From: Heliocidaris tuberculata | Taxonomy: Eukaryota; Echinodermata; Echinoidea; Camarodonta; Echinometridae | DNA length: 64,000 nt | Direction of reading: 5' to 3' | Assembly: GCA_025618425.1 (NCBI GenBank) | Contig: CM046838.1 | Span: 6,409,655 to 6,473,654 of the forward strand | Shown: piece after piece, positions 23,531-36,379 of the stretch | Layout of the letters: every line of letters starts with the position of its first letter | Numbering within the stretch: position 1 is the first letter of the stretch | Notes under the pieces: model-generated | The model's database searches: none | Told to the model about the DNA's origin: nothing | Seen by the model: only the letters and a program-made list of their open reading frames with translations | Program-made: the position numbers and the translations under genes

Positions 23531-23552
23531 TTAACCATCTTACGGTGCCGAT

Positions 23553-23604
23553 GGCACGTATAGTTGCCCATAACCCTTCAGTGCCGATGGCACGTATACG
23601 TGCC
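23553..23604. repeat. subterminal palindromes of the composite element
   Basis: GGCACGTATACGTGCC (23589-23604) is a perfect 16-bp palindrome directly after GTGCCGAT. The outer equivalent, GGCACGTATAGTTGCC (23553-23568), is imperfect. The related element at 54.9 kb has GTCACATATATGTGAC in the same place after GTGCCGAT. Confidence 0.85.
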
Positions 23605-24599
23605 CGATAAACTTTTTTCTGTTTCATCTATTTTAATTATACAAAAATAACTTTATATTCAGATTTTTTCATATTGATGTATTGATAAAAAATTAAGCAT
23701 TCAATAAACCATATAAATAATATGGGTTTACATTAACATTTTTTGAGTAAAATCATATTTTCTCTGCAGTATTTTGAAGAGTTTTTTGGGGGGATAATGC
23801 CGTAAGCAGCGTCAAGGTTTCCCAATAGAACGTGTGTTATAAACGTTGTGTATGGCAATACACGCATGTCTATGGGCGGACGTCCTGTGTTAGTCTACCG
23901 GGGAAATGAGCTAGGAGTTGACCAATGGCAGAACAGCGCAAAGCAGCGCTCCAAATGCAGCTCGCTTATTCGCTAGCATAGTATGAATATTCATGATTGA
24001 AGGAGCTGACGAAGCTTGGGTCTAAATGGTGTTATTCTCGTGTCAAGGCTTTTCCCTCCACTCAATACAAAGGACTTGGGTGATTGAAACTTGTTCACAA
24101 AATCGTTACGTAATGCGTGTGTTTATGTAGTCTTGATTTCTTTTGCATACTATTATCGTGTTTGTCTATAACCCCTCAGTATTTCTGTGGAGATCTATAA
24201 AATGTTAAAAACTTGTCTTCTATAGTATTTTGTATTTACTATAAAGTTTGCATTCGCTTTCTGTTCAGTTTGTTATTTTGTATCGCTTTTATATTTTCAT
24301 TCTTCTACTTTTATTGTGTGTGTTATTTTACTATTATCATTTATTCTTTGTACTCAGTCCATGAGCCCATCTGCTTTTTACTGACATCTTGTTTAATTTA
24401 TTTTTTTTAGAGAAAATTATGTCACTCCCGACTCCCCCCCCCCCCCCCCAGGATAAATGTGAAAGGTAGGGGGTTTCAAAAATAAGGGAACGCATTCCTC
24501 TTTCTGTTTTAATATTTTGTAAACATTTTTTAAAGCAACCAGACCTCCTCCACCTTCAAAAGTCATCCGCGCAAAATTTGAAAATGCAATGCCCCCCCC

Positions 24600-25290
24600 C
24601 CTCTCTCTCCCTCTCAATTACCCATCTTACCACTATCACTTTCTTATTACCTCTTTTTCTAAACTTATATATCTCTCTCCTTTTCCTTCTCTTTCGCAAC
24701 TCTCTTCTCCTCATCCCGTCCTTCACAGTTATCAGATCTGTCTCTCTCTCTCTCGTTTTCTCTCCATCTTTCTCAATCTTACCACTATCACTTTCTCATT
24801 ACCTCTCTAAACTTTTCTTGCCCTCATATCTCTCTTCTTTTCCTTCTCTTTCGCAACTCTCTTCTCCTCACCCCGTCCTTCACAGTTATCAGATCTGTCT
24901 GTCTGTCTGTCTCTCTCTCTCGTTCTCTCTCCCTCTTTCTTACTCCCTCCCTCCCTCTCAATCTTACCACTATCACTTTCTCATTACCTCTCTAACCTTT
25001 TCTCGCCCTCATATCTCTCTTTTTTTTCTTTCTCTTTCCCAACTCTCTTCTCCTCGTCTGGTCCTTTGCAATCATCAGATCTCTATTTCTCTCTCTCTCT
25101 CGCCCTCTCTCTCCCTCTCAGTAACCTATCTTACCACTATCACTTTCTTATTACCTCTCTTTCTAAACTATTCCCGCCCTCATATCTCTCTCCTTTTCCT
25201 TCTTTTTCGCAACTCTCTTCTCCTCACCCCGTCCTTCGCAATCATCAAATCTCTATCTCTCTCTCTCTTTCTATCTTTATCCATCTCACT
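24600..25290. repeat. CT-rich satellite, four ~150-185-bp units
   Basis: The anchor 'cttaccactatcactttc' recurs at 24626, 24778, 24963 and 25130. Each unit continues through 'cgcaactctcttctcctc', 'ccgtcctt' and 'atcatcagatct' or 'ttatcagatctgtct', then a CT microsatellite of variable length that accounts for the period changes (152, 185, 167). A diverged isolated unit is at about 26100-26180. The 251-codon Ser/Leu frame over this region exists only because CT-rich DNA lacks stops. Confidence 0.9.
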
Positions 25291-26404
25291 CAACTCCTTT
25301 TGCGTTCTCGTGTTGAATCGTATGTTGTTTTGAGGTACGTCTATTTTGCTTGATGATTATCAAAACCCATCTCCAATATTCCTCTGAAAATAAAAAGACG
25401 CTAAAACGCAGTAAGGGAATCAGTTATGAATCCCTCAACCTCTCTCCACTCATGTTTAATTTATTCACGCCATATTCAACATAATTATCTATGATCTGCC
25501 TCACTCACAGTTACTAGGCCTCAAGAAATTAAGAAACTGCTGAATATTGAACGTAGCCATAATTTTTTTCTTTCAAGATAAGGGGGGGGGGGGCGGAAAA
25601 TGCAAGATAGAAGTATCAAAAGTACAAAAAACATGCGTAAATAAAATTCATATTTAAGGAGCATTATTTTTCATTAGATTAGTAACAATAGTTATTTGTA
25701 TAATGTTATACTAATCAAGCACCGCGTTATTTGGTGATTCTGCTTGGGTAGAAATAGATTGGAAGAGAAACCAAAACACTAGCCATCATGCATTATTTTG
25801 TTGCGATCATCGATTATTGGCCGTTGTCTATAGCAACGCGCCACGGGATAGAACTTTTCTTCTCAGGGGTCTATAATCCCCCCCCCCCCTAACTCTATAC
25901 CATCTTTGCGTGGCAATTTATGACAGGAAGTTCTTAGAAATCGGGGCCCATTGATGGACTATTCACCATTATCCAAAAGACCGGAATAGGGTATAGGACT
26001 TTTCTCAGTTTCACCAGGATCTGCGTCAGGACTCTATAACCCTCCCCCCCCCCCCCCCCTCCCGGCCTCCCTCCTGCTCGTACCACTACTGCTATTATTT
26101 GTATCTCTTTCTCTCTCTTTCTCTTTCCTAACTCTAAACTCCCTCCTCCTAAGCCAGTCTTTCACAGTCATCAGATACCCCCCCCCCCCTCTCTCTCTCA
26201 GTGGCGTAACTAGAGTCCAGCCATCACTGAGCAGACTATAACCATCTACTAATCTAATTATGAAAAATAATGATCGTTTATCTACCACGTTTTCTACCAT
26301 TAATACTTCTCACTTACAAAGAATCTTTCTCCGCGAATGAGTAAAAAAAACCCGTAGCATAAAATAAACGATTCACACGAGAGCGCAAAAGAATTTGAAA
26401 GAGT

Positions 26405-26408
<4 letters not shown>

Positions 26409-26448
<40 letters not shown>
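26409..26448. repeat. GA microsatellite
   Basis: About 20 GA dinucleotides inside the composite element. Confidence 0.95.
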
Positions 26449-26451
<3 letters not shown>

Positions 26452-26606
26452 GAGAAATAGACATAGTGACTGTGAAGGACAGGGTGAAGAGAAAGTTGAG
26501 AAAGAGATAGGGGGAGAGAGAGAGAGAGACGAGCAATTTAATTTTATTCTCCCTTCGGGATACTAATCCAGCAACCTTACTTTTACTTCGAGTCTCGGTG
26601 ACAGAA

Positions 26607-26717
26607 GGGGGGGGGGGGGGGGGGGAGAACAATATTTTACCAGAGGGCGTGTATTTCCTTCCCGGGTATACGAGTTCTGGATTCACGCCGGGCTGCGCCA
26701 TCTGACACTCGAGAGCG

Positions 26718-26750
<33 letters not shown>
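26607..26750. repeat. two long G homopolymers (19 and 32 G)
   Basis: Pure G runs at 26607-26625 and 26719-26750 on the plus strand. C or G runs of 11-18 bases also occur at 24433, 25580, 25869, 26043 and 26178, so this element is unusually rich in them. Run lengths in an assembly are approximate. Such runs could form G-quadruplexes. Confidence 0.95.
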
Positions 26751-26751
<1 letters not shown>

Positions 26752-28103
26752 GTAGCAGCATTTGAATTTGTTTTCCCGAACCCGGACGGAATTTTTTTTT
26801 CTTCAGAATTTGACTCGCTCAGTGCTGGTTATATTAGATCGGGGATTGGAGCATGACAGTTTCTCTCATTTGTTTAGTTTAATTTTGTTTACTGTTGTTA
26901 TCAATGTTGTGCTATCGGTGTGATCCCAGCCTATTACAGAACGTGGACGAAGAATCACTTGATTTTGAGAAAAGCCACGAGCGTGTTATGCACGATGCTA
27001 TTTTTTTTATTTTTATTTTTTTTTCAAAAGTAACATGCAGCATTATTTACACGTACGGGTCAGAACATAACTGTCTATATTCAAAATTATAACTAATGTG
27101 CAAATTAACTACCCTAAAGAACAAGTGTCTTTCAACCCTTTTATTCTATTCATTCATTCATGATTTATATCACTGAAGAAAAGGGGAGGGGGTCCCAACG
27201 GGAAATGCTAACTACTGCAAGTTATATATACCTCAACACGCCAAAAGCCAATTTCTTTTCATCTTTATTTTGGATATATCTCAAATGTATACTTCCTATT
27301 TAGGTAGGAAATACTCACAGATATCCCATAAACTTTGATGCAAGATATGTGACTCAGCTTTCTCTATACATGCGTCTTTCCTTTTGAACTCTCTTTTTCT
27401 CTATATTTTATTTCATAACACAAACTTAGGTAGTTACAGGGTCTCATATTGAAGACTACGCAAAAGAAAATGCACGGTTGAGCGCACATAGTGGAGTTTG
27501 TGAACAATGCTCTGCTGTGGCATGTCTATGGACGCTATTGTTGTGCTCTGATTGGCCCTTTCATGTTGCCCCATGCCTTTTATGGAAGGCATAGGCAAAG
27601 CAGGTCACGCCTCCTTTGTGTATGCTTACCAGTCACTTGTTCAGTGACGACAATTATGATTGGAAATAGCATTTTATACAAAAATAGCATTATTTTCCCT
27701 TTATTTTCTATATTACCCCATCAATGTATATATCATTCGAAAGGTAAAACATTGACCATTCTTGTCATATTTCTAGTTTTTGTTATATCTCTTAGAACTT
27801 TCAATAAATTGCTCTCAAACAGTAGGCTTTCCCCCATTTTCCTGATTGAAAAAAATGATTTCATATACGACATTTTTTACTACATATATGAACAGAAAAT
27901 TGTATAAAGACTAACACCATTGTAAAGACCATAAACTCTACATTATTTCATGTGTACAAGGTTTCATTGTAAGATGCATTGGGAAAGAGATATGAGCGCT
28001 CTAATATCAAACACAGCTTACGCTTCGCAAAATTTACAAAACCAACAAAACCCTTGGCACTGGAGGGGTATTGGGCCTGGCACCGGAAGAGTTAACCATC
28101 TTA

Positions 28104-31100
28104 GAGGAAAAATGTAGTGAGTCACTGTAGAGAAAGGAGAGAAAGATAATCAATATTGTGTACAAAGGCCAAAGACCTTACAGACTTACCATAAAACTGT
28201 TTCACCTTCCTATTAAAGAAGGGAGTGTGCCTACACCTCCCTGCTTTATAGAAAAGCTTCTGGGTTTTTATTGTGTTTGATATTAATGGAAGGACTCTAA
28301 TGGGAATAGGTTTGGAGTACATGAACAAAGCTATTGATTGTTTGAATATTATGCATGTATGAAAGCTCACTGTACATGTAAATCTGATGCTAGTGAGTGA
28401 ATGATCACACATTTCTGTATAAAGTATGCATTTTTCGTGGGATTTAGATGACGAAAACTTAACAGTGTATCCGGTGTAATCAAGCATCAAAGTTTTAGGG
28501 CACATGTACATATAGGTTTGTATCAGACAGGGCCTAGGACTTCTTCCTGGACTTTCATCCTTCCCCGTTCACCTGACCAACCACCTGACCAACTGCTTTA
28601 AAATTTCCAATTACCCTCAGACAATTACGATATACATGTAGGGGTACTTACATGTAGATTAAGGGGTTACATGTACATGTACATGTAGCTGCTGGGGGGG
28701 GGGGGGGGGGGGAGGGGAGGGATAGATATCTGATGGTTATTGTCCTGATCCTGACAGGCTTATTGGAGGGGGGGGGGGGGGTGGTTAGTCCATTAGTTTC
28801 CTGAGAAGCTTAAATCATTCAAAGACTTCTAAAAAGGAAACTGCCCCTGAAGTGACATATCTGAAGTTCAAACTTAATTTACATGTACCAAAGCTGCTAG
28901 AGATCTTTGGGCAATGAGAAATGGAATGGGGGTCTCAACGACACCATCCTTAATTTTCGTAATTGGGTACATGTACATCTCCAAGCTGGGCTTATATTCT
29001 AGAATCTTATGTGAACCTATAATGGTCAGCAATTACATGTTGGGGGGTACAAATTCTCTTGTAATTGGAAGTGGATTGCCCTGAGAAGTCTATTAGGAAG
29101 CCATGTGTAGGTCATTTTATTTGTAGAATATTACATAGAATTCGAAAGAAACCTGGTAGTGATAGGAGGCTCATCTCGCCTCTCTCAATGCCTGTTTTTT
29201 TTTCAGCTCTCCTTCAATGTATTATGGTTTTGTGATTACAGGTATTACCAGTACAGCATGTACATGTTTGTGTGGATGTTTTCATGCAAAAAATGAGTGA
29301 GCCTTGAGAGATGGAGAGCAAAAGAGAAAGCGATTGTAACAGTATATATATGTGTGAATGATAAGTGAAAGAGGGATGAGAGAAAGACACAGAGACTGAG
29401 AGAATAACAGAGAGAGAGAGAGAGAGAGAGAGAATGATAGAAGGAGAGAGAGACAGCAGATATGTTAGGACTCCTCTAGTTTAGTCTCTACTATATTTAG
29501 GCATAGGTGTATTCAAAGCAACTTGCAAGGTATCATCTTTAACTTGAATATTCATGCTTCATCAGTAGAGCGGAAATTGTAAGATTGCAGAAACTGGTGA
29601 TAGGAAAATACAAGAATTCTACGAAGGAACTTTGGAACTTTTTTTCAGAGCACTCAACGAGTGACTGAGGCTTAGATCTGTTTGTCCGGAAATTGAATGT
29701 TCTTTCCTCCACTAAAGCCATCTCTATGATCCCTTGCCCAATCCTTCATTTATTTACTTTGCCATATGACACAGATGTCTAGCTTACTAATCACGCTCTC
29801 TTTAAATGGATCCAGGCTTGCATACCAGTTTAAAGGTATTTATTTAGCTCTGGTAAAGAACAAATAGAAATAAAAGCTATGAAATAGAGGAAAATAGTTT
29901 TCTAAGTTACTCAGTCCATAAAGCTAATTAACCAATTGATAGATCAATGAAGCATTCAGCAGTTGAACTGGACAATCATTTGGAAACACAAGCTTAGGAT
30001 TTGATCAATTATGGTATTTCATACTACATGTACTTCTACTACATCTACATTTACTTCTAGTGCTGCTAATGACCAATGTCGTATGTATTACTGCTAGATT
30101 CTAATTTATCAACACATTGTTTACTGAAGGTTTTGGAGCTCGACATGCATATCTGACAAAATATCAATGTAGTATGCCATCAAAAAATAGTGGGAAATGA
30201 ATGATGACTTATTTGTAACAACTTTATTGTATTAAAGGAGTACTGTAATATCATGAAATAAAATTTGATCATGGTAGGATAGTGATAACACATTGTTACA
30301 ATGCAAGCAAAACAAACTTAGGAATAATTGTATTACACATTCAGTGAGATAATGTTGGAAATTATAGGACTGAAGGTGAAGACTATAGCAGTGTCTTGGA
30401 GGCATGTAAAGAAACAGAATTTGCAAGAGATCTATGAATTCTTGACTGGTTTAAAATCTAGGGAAAGAGGGTGACATTAAATATGATGAGACTGCAGCTG
30501 GGCAAACAAAGCTTCATTTTGACTGGAAACTATCTGCATGATAACTCACTTGTACTAGGAAATTGGGGTGATGTGGCAGTCATTGATAGCCAATTACAGG
30601 CCCTTTGCCAGAGGGTTTCATGTAAGGGAATGCCTTCACAATTTGAAAGTGAATGCATCTCAAGACTTACTGCACCAAATACGGGAAGGAAATCTCAATC
30701 GCAAATATGGTTTAGGAGCAAAGGAGAGAATAAGTGAGTCTCCCTTTCGTTCCTATATTCTGCATGTCTTTGTACAATGTACAATATGAAAACAGGAAGC
30801 AATTTCACAGAAAGAAATTTTTACTTTTCCCTCACTTCACTGTTTATTCCATTCTTAATTGTGCATTTCATAGATATCACACAATCACAAGGCTTTTTAC
30901 ATGTATCTAATTTTAAAACATGTTGACTATAATTTATTTTGATAACATGCTTATTCCATAGACCTGGCACATTTTATCTTTGGCTTAGTATTCAATAAGT
31001 TAAGACCAACAGTTAAAACTGCCATGTAATAGATTGATCAGAGCTGAAAATGAAAGATTATCCCCTTTTAGAAATTATTTCTTGTATGTGAAGTATTGCA

Positions 31101-31156
31101 TTTAACATATTTGCATTGATATAGAATTTATACAGTATAGAAGAAAGTTACATATC
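28104..31156. other. intron-like sequence, no gene seen
   Basis: It holds TACATGTA clusters at about 28625-28690, G runs at 28694-28712 and 28768-28781, and a GA tract at 29409-29433. Open frames at 30471-30789 have no recognised domain. Confidence 0.5.
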
Positions 31157-31230
31157 ATCTGTTTGGAGCCAGAAGGGCATTAACTCTGTACAAATGATGG
31201 GACTTAATGCCCTTCTGGCCCCAAACAGAT
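31157..31230. repeat. 74-bp hairpin repeat, 27-bp arms
   Basis: The arms at 31157-31183 and 31204-31230 are reverse complements with one mismatch in 27. They include 'gagccagaagggcattaa' and are separated by a 20-nt loop. A decayed relative is at 41318-41388, so this is a small mobile or dispersed hairpin family, not a unique locus. Confidence 0.9.
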
Positions 31231-34200
31231 AATATGAAACCTATTATCAGCTGAAATATGATCAAATAAAAGCTTCGTCTGTAAGGAAAAAAAAAGTTGA
31301 AAGGAAATCTATTCTCTCTAGTGGTGATGATTGTTAGCCTTTGATGTCGATTCATATGGAGATAAAAACACACAAGAGAAATTGAAGATTCGCATCAGCG
31401 ATGCATCTGAAATATAAAAGGTGAGACATCTAATGTGTTGTAACCCTCCTTAAAGTATTGTCCTAAAAGTCCCCTGGGATGAGACTAGTGACTTTTAGAT
31501 GACATCTTGACAGATTGTCTGTCATAAATGGGACAATTAGGCCATCTCATCTTCACTTCAATATTTTCCTAGCTCCGCAGGCTTTTTGGCTGCTGCCCGC
31601 GCTCTTTGTTTACCTTATGTTCATGCACTCCAGTGATGATCGTCCATTCGTGTGTGGGTGCCCGCTTGTAATAGATGGCTTATTGCATGAAATTCGTAAT
31701 CTATGTAATGATGACATAAAATGGACAATACCTTGTTTTGTGCCCAGGAGAAAAGGGATTGCACGCAGTTGCATTCCTGCAACAGTAAACGTCCTGCTAT
31801 GTCCTTCTGCTGGGCACACTTCCTTAAGATCTCAATTCCTTGAAAGAGCCTGTTGAAGCTTCTACTGCACTCTTGATACAGAATTATTTCTTGTCAATTT
31901 GCAACTTACACTTATCCAGATAATATGTGAAGGATATGGTGATAATGGTGTATCCATATTTATTTTATGGTTGCTGCAGTGATCTACAAATCAAAAGTGT
32001 AGAATATTTTTCTTCAGTTGATTGCCAGACAATGCAGCCTTCGATTGATGGTAGTATGACACTTCTAGTTAAGAAGTTATTGTTAGTCTGTACTTGTCAT
32101 GATACCTGTAAATCAAGACTTAGGTAGCTTTGTGAAACGTAATGGCGCATAAAGAAAGACGCAAAGAGGAAAATTGCCAGTTTTGTCTGTGCTTCTAGAA
32201 TTAGAATCAGACATATCTGAATAAAAGTTTTCATATTATTTTGCTTCAAAGTGCTCAAAGAGGCAAATACTAATTCTACATCGTAATATTTTGGTTCTGC
32301 CTCTATAGAATAAAATGAATAATTTTGTCATATGTGTCTATCCTGCATTTTTACGTGCCATGACGTTTTGCTAAGCTACCTTAATGCAGATGCAGTGAGA
32401 AACAGAACAGTAGAATTGAGCACTTCTGTGATTGATAGCAATATTCCACTTTCATATATTTCTAGTAATCAATCATTTTTAGCTGGATGTTTGCAGTTGC
32501 ATCTGATCACGTTTACAAGCTTTCATGTGCTCACGATGATTTTTATCTTCCATTGCATTCACTTTTTGATTCAGTTTTTGAATGTAACCTGAACTCTAAA
32601 TTTCCTTCTAAGATATTTATTTTATGTATCTGTAACACATACACTGATGGCCTACATGTACATGTACATATAGATGTATAATGATCATTGTAATAGGGAT
32701 GTGCCATAGTGTAATGTAAATCTTTGATTCCTGCCTCCGAAGAAAAGAAAAATCAATTTTTCCTCTGGCTGCACGTGCAAGGGTTGTTCTTAGTCACTGG
32801 AAAGCTTTTATGAGAAGCGCATATAGGAAGTAAGGTTCACTTCTCTGTCTGCTGTAATTCCTCCACCGAGAGAGCCAGAGGGCCATTTCTCCATTGTCTT
32901 AAAAAACAAACATTTAACTTGGCCAGCCACCTGCCTTCTATGAGTGTACATCTACTGCAGAGAAAGAAGAATCCCCCAAGGAATGTACACACCTCCTTTA
33001 CTCTCTATCCAAACTGGAGATTTCTTTCTTCCTTTCTACTGAAATCCCCAGACTGAAAAATTCATGAAAAACCCCACAAATCAGGTAGGTTTGAATGATG
33101 ACTCATACATCTACTTCAGAAATATCATTTTCATTTTTTTTGTATGTGCAGTGTTGTATTTAGAAAGCTGAATAAATGGATGAGTAAAGCAGGTATTGGG
33201 GGTATCCATGGGGATTTAGGAATGATGGCCGCAGTATTACCTGAGGATGTTAAGAGGATGCGGTGAAGCGATGAGAAACAAGAGAAATATCTTGGGACAG
33301 GAGATTGAGATAGAGGTGTGTGTGTGTTTGTTGGGGGGGGGGGGGGAGCAGTGAAAATATAGATTGGGAGCATAGAGCAATTTTAGCTCTTGTACATGTA
33401 AGATTCATTGGCTTTGGCTTAGAAAAAATACTTGAAAATGACTGAAAGGAAATCTCACTTTTATAAGATAATCAGAAAATGAAAAGTCATTTAGAGAAAG
33501 AGTGTAACAGAGACAGATAAGAGAGAAATGCAAGAAGTGAACAAGTGCAAAAGAAAAGGAGAGAGGGAGAGAGAGGGAGAGAGAGAGAGAGAAGTGGATA
33601 TATATAAAGAGGGATCAAGCACTGGGTGATTAGTGACAAGGGAATGATTGGATTAAAAAAAGATGAATAAATTTATTTAGCTAGCAGAGCATACATGTAT
33701 GCAATTTGTTGTGTAAAATTAATTTTAAATGAGTTCATTTATTAAATGCTTATAAGAAAGAGGAGAAACTTGTCAATTTGGGGATGACTTAATTGAGAAA
33801 AACATAGAATGCCTGCAAGCAATGTGATAAATACCAAATCATTAAAAAACCATGTAATTTTGAGGGATATATGTGTACGTACTTGTAGTTGTATTTGAAT
33901 CCCTGCACTTGTTCATTTCATTTATGATAGTCCATAAATCACCAATAGTAACTGTCAACAAGTTTAACAGGGGCACATATCAACCTGCATTCCTCACGGT
34001 CAATTTATGATGGGTTCAGCCCGCTTCCCTGATGAATTTATGGATCTTGTCTCATAATTCGGATCCAAATTATGACAGTGAAAACATTGCAGTGACTGTA
34101 TTGCTTCTGATTTGTTACATTGGTTGATCTTGACTCACCTCTATCAGCCAATTAATCTCTTCTCATACATTCCCTGAGTTCTATGAGTGCAGGCTGCAGT

Positions 34201-34418
34201 TATTTGATTTTGTAAACCCATGATAAAGGATATGCTCTCAGGATTAAATCTTAATATTCAATTGAAGGAAGGGTGTTTTAATCAACTGAGCATGGTTTAG
34301 TAAGGATTCATTCATTGTTTTGCCTGTTAAAAATTGAAACCTGAAATCATAGCTTAGAGTAAAAAGTAAAGTCTCACAAGGTAAATGAAACCAAAATGTA
34401 GAATTAGAAGCCTGTTTA
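31231..34418. other. no gene recognised
   Basis: AT-rich, intron-like. It includes a TG tract plus G14 run at 33316-33346 and a GA tract at 33559-33592. An open frame at 31515-31856 (113 codons) begins with an ATG but has no donor, domain or codon pattern that convinces me. Confidence 0.45.
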
Positions 34419-34919
34419 GTGCGTCCCCCCAAAAGTTGGAAAAAGTCTCCCCAAATAAATATTTCTGAATATTTTCAATAAATTTTGATTTTTGTAGATA
34501 GCTTAGGGTCCGGCCAATACAATAACATAAAAAAGCTGACTACTTATTAGGCTTGAGTGATCTTCATGTAAAACCACTTTTGTGAAAGGGTGCAAAATTC
34601 AGACTTGACAAGAATTGGTATTTGTTCTGACTGGTATCAACAAAGTTGAGAACCATTTGAAATTGACAGTTGGAAAAAGTCTCCCCAATTAAATATTTCA
34701 AAATATTTTCAGGAAAATTTCATACCTGTGGTTAGCTTAGGATCTCTTCTATCAAATTACACTAAAATATCTCACAATATTTTACACTTGAGTGAGCAAA
34801 GCCACTTTTGTGAAATGGTGTAAAATCCATTCTTGACAAATGTTTGTTTTTGTTCTGGCTGGTATGAGCCAAGATGAGAGTCATGAAAAGACTTCAAAAT
34901 TTTTATATTCTGATTATTA

Positions 34920-36379
34920 GGTGGGCTGTACTACAAGTACAGACCACCTTCTGTTTTTGTACGAAATTTTCTTTATTTATTATTTATTATTTATTATTTA
35001 TTATTTATTTTTATTTCTACCCACTTTTTTTGTGTCCGTTATATCTCCAAAACGACTTATTCAAATGTATTCAAATTTGGTACAATGGTATATATGGTTA
35101 TTGTCTCAGCACAGAAATTTTTTCAACATAGTCAATGCATTGTGACGTCATCTAGGCGCCATTTTGTAAAATTCTGACATATGCTATATCTCTGCAATAC
35201 AAAGTCATAACATGGCAATATTTGGCATAAACAAGTTAATTAAAAATGAAATTAATTGAACATAGGGTGCGTGCGCGTTCGCGCGCGTCGGTGAAGGTGC
35301 GCGCGCGCAAAGTCTGAAAATGCTCAAAATGGTCTATAACTAATTTTGGGCATATTTCAGGCCATTTTAAGCATTTCAAAAATTTTCCGCGCGCATGCGC
35401 GCGCTCAAAATCTGAAAATGCTCAAGATAGTCTATAATTAATTTTGGGCATATCTCAGGCTAGTTTAAACATTTCAAAATTTTCCGCGCGTGCGCGCGCG
35501 CAAAATGTGAAAATGCTCAAAATGGTCTATAATTAATTTTGGGCATATTTCAGGCCAATTTAAACATTTCAAAAAATTTTGCGCGTGCGCGCATACGCGC
35601 GCGTCATTGGCCTTAAGTTCCGTATAGGCACAATATCTCCAAAACGGCTTATTCAAATGTATTCAAATTTGGTACGATGGTATATATGGTTATTGTCTCA
35701 GCACAGAAATTTTTTCAACATAGTCCATGCATCGTGACGTCATCTAGGCCCCATTTTGTAAAATTCTGACATATGCTATATCTCTGCAATACAAAGTCAT
35801 AACATAGCAATATTGATCATAGGGTGCGTGCGCGTACGCGCGCGTCAGTAAAGATGCGCGCGCGCAAAAACTGAAAATGTTCTAAATGGTCTATAATCAA
35901 TTTTGGGCATGTTTAAGGCCATTTTAAACATTTCAAAATTTCCGCGCGTGCACACATGCGCGCGTCAGTGGCCTAAAGTTCCATATACAACATGAAAATG
36001 ACTTATCTTGGACTGTTTTAGCATTTTAATTGATCCTACATGATTTCTAGAATATTTTCTTAAACGCGTGCGTACACGTACGTACGCGCATACGCGCACA
36101 AACGGTAAAAATGCCTTAGATTGACTGGAATAGACTGCATGTGTTCCAGGGCATTGTTGAACATTTGCAATTGGTGCGTGCATTATAACTCCTAGTACGC
36201 GCACACGTGCATTACCCGCATGCGCGCAAACATGTAGAAATGCTTTAATGGATTCTAACGTTGATTGTGCATCACTGTGACATTTAAATACACTGCTTTA
36301 AAGAAGTTGTGTAAGAACATGCCTACTTCACACTTCAATATTATTACTCTATCGCATTTCAACTCTTCCACAGCCCACC
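34920..36379. mobile_element. inner GGTGGGCTGT element, nested
   Basis: GGTGGGCTGT at 34920-34929 and its exact reverse complement ACAGCCCACC at 36370-36379 bracket 1,460 bp lying between the arms of the larger element. No clear target duplication was found. A (TTAT)n tract is at 34978-35016. The interior is mostly direct repeats with CpG-rich alternating runs. Confidence 0.6.
35040..35990. repeat. 592-bp direct repeat with GCGCGC modules
   Basis: 'atatctccaaaacg' with the following 250 bp occurs at 35041 and again at 35633. Within and between these, a 95-98-bp module ('gaaaatgctcaaaatggtct', 'attttgggcatat', 'aacatttcaaaa') recurs at about 35310, 35408, 35503 and 35868. Every module is separated by alternating purine-pyrimidine runs such as GCGCGTGCGCGCGCGC. 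Weaker relatives continue to about 36230. Such runs have Z-DNA potential and are the most CpG-dense part of the window. Confidence 0.85.

Larger units (their letters stand above)
23531..28103. mobile_element. 4.5-kb TTAA-flanked composite element
   Basis: The 12-mer TTAACCATCTTA occurs at both boundaries (23531-23542 and 28092-28103). Inside it, the left end reads CGGTGCCGATGGCAC and the right end, in reverse complement, CTCTTCCGGTGCCAGG. Each end also has a second inner motif, ACCCTTCAGTGCC on the left and ACCCCTCCAGTGCC on the right (reverse complement), so both termini are doubled. The same terminus family (TTAACTCTTTCAGTGCC) bounds the 0.9-kb element at 54889-55812. The interior holds a CT satellite, G and C homopolymers, a GA tract and GC-richer subterminal zones (23810-24010 and 27470-27620). 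No transposase is visible, so it is non-autonomous. Whether the duplication is TTAA or the full 12 bp is open: CCATCTTA can also be read as a variant of the element's own end. Confidence 0.65.

Noticed and set aside
24578..25333. 251-codon Ser/Leu-rich open frame
   Set aside because: It covers the CT-rich satellite. Three frames are open together and the peptide follows the repeat period, so it is a composition artefact.
27491..27907. 138-codon frame with hydrophobic stretches
   Set aside because: It lies within the composite transposon and has AT-driven Ile/Phe/Leu content without a domain or splice site.
31515..31856. 113-codon plus-strand frame as a gene
   Set aside because: No domain, poor start context, no donor, and length within chance range for 64 kb.
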